Shown here: positions 59,676 to 64,000 of the stretch, in pieces | How the letters are laid out: every line of letters starts with the position of its first letter | How positions within the stretch are numbered: position 1 is the first letter of the stretch | From: Chelonoidis abingdonii | Lineage: Eukaryota; Chordata; Testudines; Testudinidae | Length of the DNA stretch: 64,000 bases | Assembly: GCF_003597395.2 (NCBI RefSeq) | Contig: NC_133769.1 | Coordinates: forward strand, 46,431,539-46,495,538 | Direction: 5' to 3' | Made by a program: the position numbers and the translations under genes | Notes under the pieces: model-generated | What the model was told of the DNA's origin: nothing | What the model saw: only the letters and a program-made list of their open reading frames with translations | Database searches by the model: none

Positions 59676-60200
59676 GCTCCTCCCTGCTTTGTTTATGTAA
59701 AAACATGGCCGTTGTGTTGGTCTGTAGCACTTGGAAAACTACCCAACGGCCTGTAACCTAGCCCTTGAAGACAGCCTGGCACCCAAGGGAGAGTGCTCTC
59801 AGTCTCCGGCACATTGAAATGTGCAAGCACCAGCTCCTGAGTTGAAATCAAAGGCCTTCGAGTGTGGAGATGTTTCCCCCGAAAAGGCTGGGCACTCCTC
59901 CACCGCGAGATGACGCGGCTGTTGTGAAGGGTCATTGAAGGCTGAGGCGGATGGGAATGGGCATCCCTGCACGACCCAGGAGGGGCGTCAACTCACCAGC
60001 CAGGGATTGAGGGAATGGACCGAAGGGATCGTAAGGATCATGTTATACTGTCCTCCTGCCAGGCAGTATACCGAGGAGCCAACCCAGTTTGAAAGGGGAT
60101 TGAGACGCAGTCTGGACGTATTTGGTCACAGAACTCAGTGGACGAGGCAGCCAATGTGACCTGAAGGGGCGAGACAAAGTGCGAGCTGCGAAGTTGTCGG
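59676..60200 (-). pseudogene. DIRS RNase H N-terminal segment
   Basis: Around 59680-59735 (minus) the translation reads TNTTAMFLHKQ. This is the start of the RNase H block, where intact DIRS has DNTTAMFYINKQ; here Thr stands at the place of the catalytic Asp. Further upstream (about 59930-60030) there is a weak SVHSLNPWL-type block that precedes RNase H in DIRS. The region is shorter than in intact elements. The link to the RT palm is unclear because of an apparent internal deletion. Confidence 0.7.
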
Positions 60201-60205
60201 AAGTT

Positions 60206-60791
60206 TTATAGGACCTTGTATAATTGATTACCATCACCTGAAAACCACCGGCTGTGGTAAAGCAGGACCCTCGGCGAGACTGGAGTCGCAGAATGGCCCG
60301 ACCGAATAGAGAGGCCAAACGGAAGGACTGTAAATTGGAAATGTTGACGGTTGACCACAAACCGGAGGTACCGTCTGTGCGGAGGGTAAATGGCAATGTG
60401 AAAATATGCATCCTTCATATCGAGGGCGGCATACCAGTCTCCCAGACCCAAGAATGAGATGATGGTCCCCAGGGATACCATGCGGAACTTCAACTTTATC
60501 ATGAACTTGTTGAGTCCTCGCAGGTCTAGGATAGGTCTGAGACCTCCCTTCGCCTTGGGGTTTAGGAAATAGCAGGAATAGAACTCCTTGCCCTTCGAGT
60601 CCTTCGGTACCTCCTCTATAGCTCCCATGGCAAGGACCGTCCATACCTCTTGCAAGAGGAATTGCTCGTGAGAGGGGTCCCTGAAGAGGGATGAGGATGG
60701 GGGGTGGGAGGGAGGGGGTGAAATAAACTGGAGCTGGTATCTGAATTCTACCGTGCATAGGACTCAACGATCCAAAGTTAGTTGGGTCCAC
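60206..60791 (-). pseudogene. DIRS reverse transcriptase, fingers and palm
   Basis: Minus-strand frames give GAIEEVPKD, EFYSCYFLNPKAKGGLRPIL followed by DLRGLNKF, then LGDWYAALDMKDAYFHIAI and FTVLPFGLS. LDMKDAYFHI is motif A with its catalytic Asp, and LPFGLS is motif B'. Motif C (YxDD) should follow soon but is absent, so the palm was cut by a deletion near 60290. Two frames (60206-60655 and 60234-60791) overlap. The first carries the motifs. Confidence 0.9.
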
Positions 60792-61046
60792 GCAGGGAGA
60801 AAAAGGGAAAGGAGGTTGTAAAATGGAGGGGAAGGATCCTGGGAAACAACTGGTATGCCGTCCTCAGGCGTGCCTTCAAAAGTTTGGTTTGGGTCCCGCA
60901 GGTGGTTTGGAGGCACCCTGATTCTGACCCCTTTGGGGTCCTGATGCCATCTGCGATTGCCTCAGCTGCACCTTCTGCTGAAGTCCTGTCGTGGCCTAGG
61001 CGGGGGGTAAGAGCGGTGAGGCTGGGGATGGAAGGACTGCGCTGAG

Positions 61047-63317
61047 TCACTGATGTGTGCATCCCGAGTGAAACGTGATCACCCTGTTATCCTTCAGGCT
61101 TTGCAGCCTAGGGTCAGTTTTTTCAGAAAATAGGCCTTGGCCATCGAAGGGCAAGTCCTGTATGGTGTGTTGCAGTTCAGGTGGAAGGCCTGACACCTGA
61201 AGCCATGATATTCGCCTCATGGCAATTCCTGAAGTCAGAGTTCTGGCTGCAGAGCCTGCTGCATCCAGCGAGGCCTGGAGGAAAGTTCTTGCCACCTTCT
61301 TCCCTTCCTCCAAAAGGGCAGCAAACTCCTGACGGGAGTTTTGGGGAACTAACTCCGTGAATTTTCCAACCGTCACCCAGGTGTTATAGTTGTATCACCT
61401 AAGGAGAGCTTGCTGGTTTGCCACCATGAGTTGGAGGGCCCCAGCAGAGTATACCTTGCAGATTAGTAAGTCCATGCGCCTAGCCTCCTTTGATTTTGGA
61501 GCCGGAGCTTGCTGGCCATGGCGCTCCCTTTTGTTGACTGATTGCATGACAAGGGAGCAGCGAGGAGGGTGCACGTGCAGGTACTTGTACCCCTTAGAGG
61601 GCACCATGTACTTCCGCTCAGCTCCCCGGCCGTGGGCGGAATAGAGGCTGGAGACTGCCAGATGGTATCGGCATTTGCTTGGATTGTGCTAATGAATGGC
61701 AAGGCCACTCTTGTGGGGGTGTCAACTGACAAAATATCCACCACAGGGTCCTCTGTCTCCAGGACCTCCTCCACCTGAAGATTCATATTCAGGGCTACGC
61801 GTCTCAGGAGGTCCTGATGTGCCCTCAGGTCAATTGGAGGAGGGCCCGAGAAGGATGTCCCCACCACCACTTCATCTGAAGAGGAGGAAGAGGAAAGGCC
61901 AGGGACAAGAGGGTCCTGCGTGGGCTCCTGTTCTTGGGCGACATCAGGCTCAGGTGGAACCTGAGAGTCTGTTGAGTGCATGGGAGCTTCCTCCGTACCC
62001 GCAGGAGGCGGGTGGCTGACAGTCACCTCCAGCACCCGGTGTTCCGATGATACAGAGCATGATGGCACTGGAGGCACACCTTGGGCTTGGTGATATGCCC
62101 AAGGTGTCCAGAATGACCACTGATGAGGTCTTTGTTCTTGGGCCTGGGTCTCCTGGAAGACTCGGCTGGGCACATCTGAGTCACGGTCCTGTGCATAGGA
62201 AGCACTGTCCGTGTGAGATGACACAGATGTGTGTCCAGATGGCCATGGAGGAGCTGAAAAACCCTGGGAAGGGTCTCCATCTCTAGACGATCTCTCTCTG
62301 TGCGGTGCCGGAGAGCGGTACCAGGCGCCATACCGGTACTGGGAACGAGATCGGGACCTGTGACCGGAGCGGTGCTGGGAGGTCGACTGGGATCTCGAAG
62401 CTCGATGTCTAGAGCGGCTGCGAGAGGCAAGGTGCTGGGAATGGTGCCGGGAGCTAGATCAGTGCCAAGAGTACCGGGCCGGCGAACAGGACGCTGAACA
62501 GTGCTGCGAGTGCAACCGGTACCGAGATGGAGAGTGGTGCCGGGACTGGAGAGGCGTCGGGACCAGGATCAGCGATGGGCCCGAGATCGCTGGTGGGACA
62601 GAGGATGGTCTCAGCAGGGCAGGCTTGCCGAACGATTGTATAACCCGCACTGGCAGTGCCGGGGGTTGAGGCGGCTCAGATTCCGTCAGCGCGATGAACT
62701 CCCTCGCCATGGAAAAGGTCTCCGGCGTGGAGGGAATAGTGAGCTCAACTACAGCATGCGCCGGGGAGCTTTCAGGCACTGGACTCGACGGCCCTTGTAG
62801 GACCGGAATCGACAGTGCCGAAGCTGGCGGTGCAGCGGCAGGTGTCGGTGCCGGGCAGTCTGACTTAGGTGGGTGCTCCAACTGTGTGCAGGCAGCACGG
62901 AAGCAGTAGGAGTCTTATGTTTCTTAACCCGCGGGGAGAGGGAACGGTGCTGAGCAGACATCTGTGCCGGCGACAGTTGGTGCTGAGAGGCCTTAGCAGT
63001 ACCTTAGCGGAAGAGATGCTTCTGCCTGATGCGGACTGTCTGGTGCTTGGTGCCGAGGGCGGAGGTGTAAGAGCTGCCTCCATCAGGAGCTGTTTGAGAC
63101 GAAAGTCCCACTCCTTCTTCGTCCTGGGCTTGAAGGCCTTACAGATCTGGCACTTATCCGAGAGATGAGATTCTCTGAGGCACTTAAGACAGGAGTCGTG
63201 GGGATCTCCCATTGGCATTGGCCTGTGGCAGGTCGAGCACGATTTGAAGCCCAGGGAACCAGGCATGGGCCCCAGTACCGGGTGCGGGGAAGGGGCTAAT
63301 CCCCAAACCCCTCTCAA
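61047..63317 (-). pseudogene. DIRS Gag-like region, several broken frames
   Basis: The N-terminal frame 63317-62865 has a Cys/His cluster reading CSTCHRPMPMGDPHDSC and then CLRESHLSDKCQICK, a zinc-binding arrangement typical of vertebrate DIRS Gag. It is followed by KTKKEWDFRLKQLL-like sequence. A long Pro/Ser/Arg-rich segment (62881-62023) switches frames. At 62224-61463 there is an acidic part (SSSSSDEVVVGTSFSGPPP) and at 61376-61047 the conserved C-terminal block FTELVPQNSRQEFAALLEEG. The role is presumed capsid and nucleic-acid binding. At least three frame shifts interrupt it. Confidence 0.78.
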
Positions 63318-63439
63318 CTATAAACACTAACTATATTATAGAACGATTAAAACTAACTACAACTATAGAAATTATAACTATATACACAAGGATTAGTAAG
63401 AGAACTACGAGTAGCTAGGGATGTGGAGATCAGCAAAGC

Positions 63440-63648
63440 CACGCTCCACTGTTCCAACGACCGACACGGGCAGTAAGAAGGAACTGAAGGGCCGTTGGGT
63501 CGGCAGGGGTATATATCCGGCGCCATGGCAGCGCCACTCTAGGGGGCGACCCAGCCAACCCACCGAGTGTTGCTAAGGTAAAAATCTTCCGGAATGTGCA
63601 CGCCAGGCGCACAACCTAATGGGAATGATAGAGCAAGCACTGAAGAAA
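63440..63648 (-). repeat. DIRS 5' terminal repeat
   Basis: On the plus strand, 63450-63610 reads GAAGGAACTGAAGGGCCGTT, then TATATATCCGGCGCCATGGC and CCGAGTGTTGCTAAGG, the inverse of the block at 56740-56890. The outer edge ends AAGCACTGAAGAAAATA. The two terminal repeats are inverted and not identical at their outermost bases, which is usual for DIRS. Confidence 0.88.
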
Positions 63649-64000
63649 ATAACAACTTCTATACTGTCCATACCAGCATATATATAACATCATACAAAGG
63701 GTGCAAGCCTTTCAGAAGTGTGCCGATTCTCAGAAACCTGATTAAGGTCACGTCAGTAAACAGAAGGTCTCTTCCTAAGTATAAATAACAAACAGTTTGG
63801 TAAAAAATAAGGTAAAAGTTAAGAAGCTATAAAATAAATAAAATTGCAAGCCCCCCGACGGTGGCGACCAGGCAGTGTGAAAGTGCCACCGAAAATCACT
63901 GACATGCGCCTACAACGCACGCATCCCAAGGCCACCCTGCTCTATAATCCCCTTACTCCCTCCTCTCCAAGCGAAAATCCAATCTAGAACACTCCTAACA
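63649..64000. other. Flank beyond DIRS, possible CR1 continuation
   Basis: The first 60 bases (ACAACTTCTATACTGTCC, then ACCAGCATATATATAAC) may be the remaining CR1 sequence interrupted by the DIRS element. Beyond about 63720 I see nothing that I can support. The end (63840-64000) is C-rich. Confidence 0.4.

Larger units (their letters stand above)
56657..63648 (-). mobile_element. DIRS-type tyrosine-recombinase retrotransposon, nearly full length
   Basis: The element is about 7.0 kb, or 5.9 kb without the LTR inserted at 58628-59675. On the minus strand, from 63648 to 56657, it has a 5' terminal repeat, Gag-like frames, RT, RNase H, tyrosine recombinase, an internal complementary region and an inverted 3' terminal repeat. 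This order, with inverted rather than direct ends and a tyrosine recombinase in place of a DDE integrase, defines the DIRS order. Replication is thought to pass through a circle integrated by the recombinase without target duplication. All frames have stops or shifts. RT motif C (YxDD) is not found. Confidence 0.92.

Noticed and set aside
61463..62881. Long Pro/Ser/Arg-rich open frames on both strands (up to 253 codons)
   Set aside because: They are the Gag region of the DIRS element with frame shifts, and the plus-strand frames over them are shadows produced by GC-rich codon composition.

Overview
The window is vertebrate nuclear DNA, most likely from a cryptodiran turtle. The inference rests on the repeats: a tRNA-headed SINE (A and B boxes at 36096-36150) of the turtle polIII/SINE type, CR1 LINEs, a DIRS tyrosine-recombinase retrotransposon, turtle-type PIF-Harbinger and hAT elements, and many LTRs beginning TGTCATAAA. 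Large intron-split genes, AT-rich spacers and the absence of operons or ribosome binding sites exclude a prokaryote.

One host gene is visible: the last five coding exons of CPED1 (cadherin-like and PC-esterase domain containing 1) on the minus strand. They lie at 46763-46983, 46401-46502, 46101-46188, 42947-43093 and 33214-33441. They join in frame with GT/AG splice sites for 261 codons and a TAG stop, and carry the GDS and DxxH motifs of the PC-esterase fold. I found no further upstream exon between 46984 and 64000. The 33 kb below 33214 is the 3' flank. In human and other vertebrates WNT16 follows CPED1, but I see no WNT16 exon here.

Layout: 1-3430 holds old retroviral-like and GC-rich repeat sequence with a solo LTR. 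3440-10180 is a decayed Ty3/Gypsy retrotransposon invaded by at least four LTRs nested up to three deep. 10440-15560 holds two MITEs and a large PIF-Harbinger transposon carrying two further LTRs, one with a 64-bp-arm palindrome. 15690-26000 has CR1 fragments, short repeats and another solo LTR. 26000-33213 is AT-rich spacer with little repeat. 33214-46983 holds the CPED1 exons, with introns full of hAT MITEs and SINEs. 46984-56650 is presumed CPED1 intron with CR1 RT fragments and a dead hAT transposase. 56657-63648 is a nearly full-length DIRS element on the minus strand with a diagnostic internal complementary region. A solo LTR is inserted in its RNase H, and the DIRS itself probably sits inside a CR1.

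No cellular pathway can be built from this window beyond CPED1. What is informative is the layered insertion history, which target-site duplications fix precisely, and the DIRS element, which keeps its terminal structure and recombinase residues. All mobile-element genes here are broken by stops, frameshifts or insertions, except for the uninterrupted 219-codon Harbinger catalytic block.
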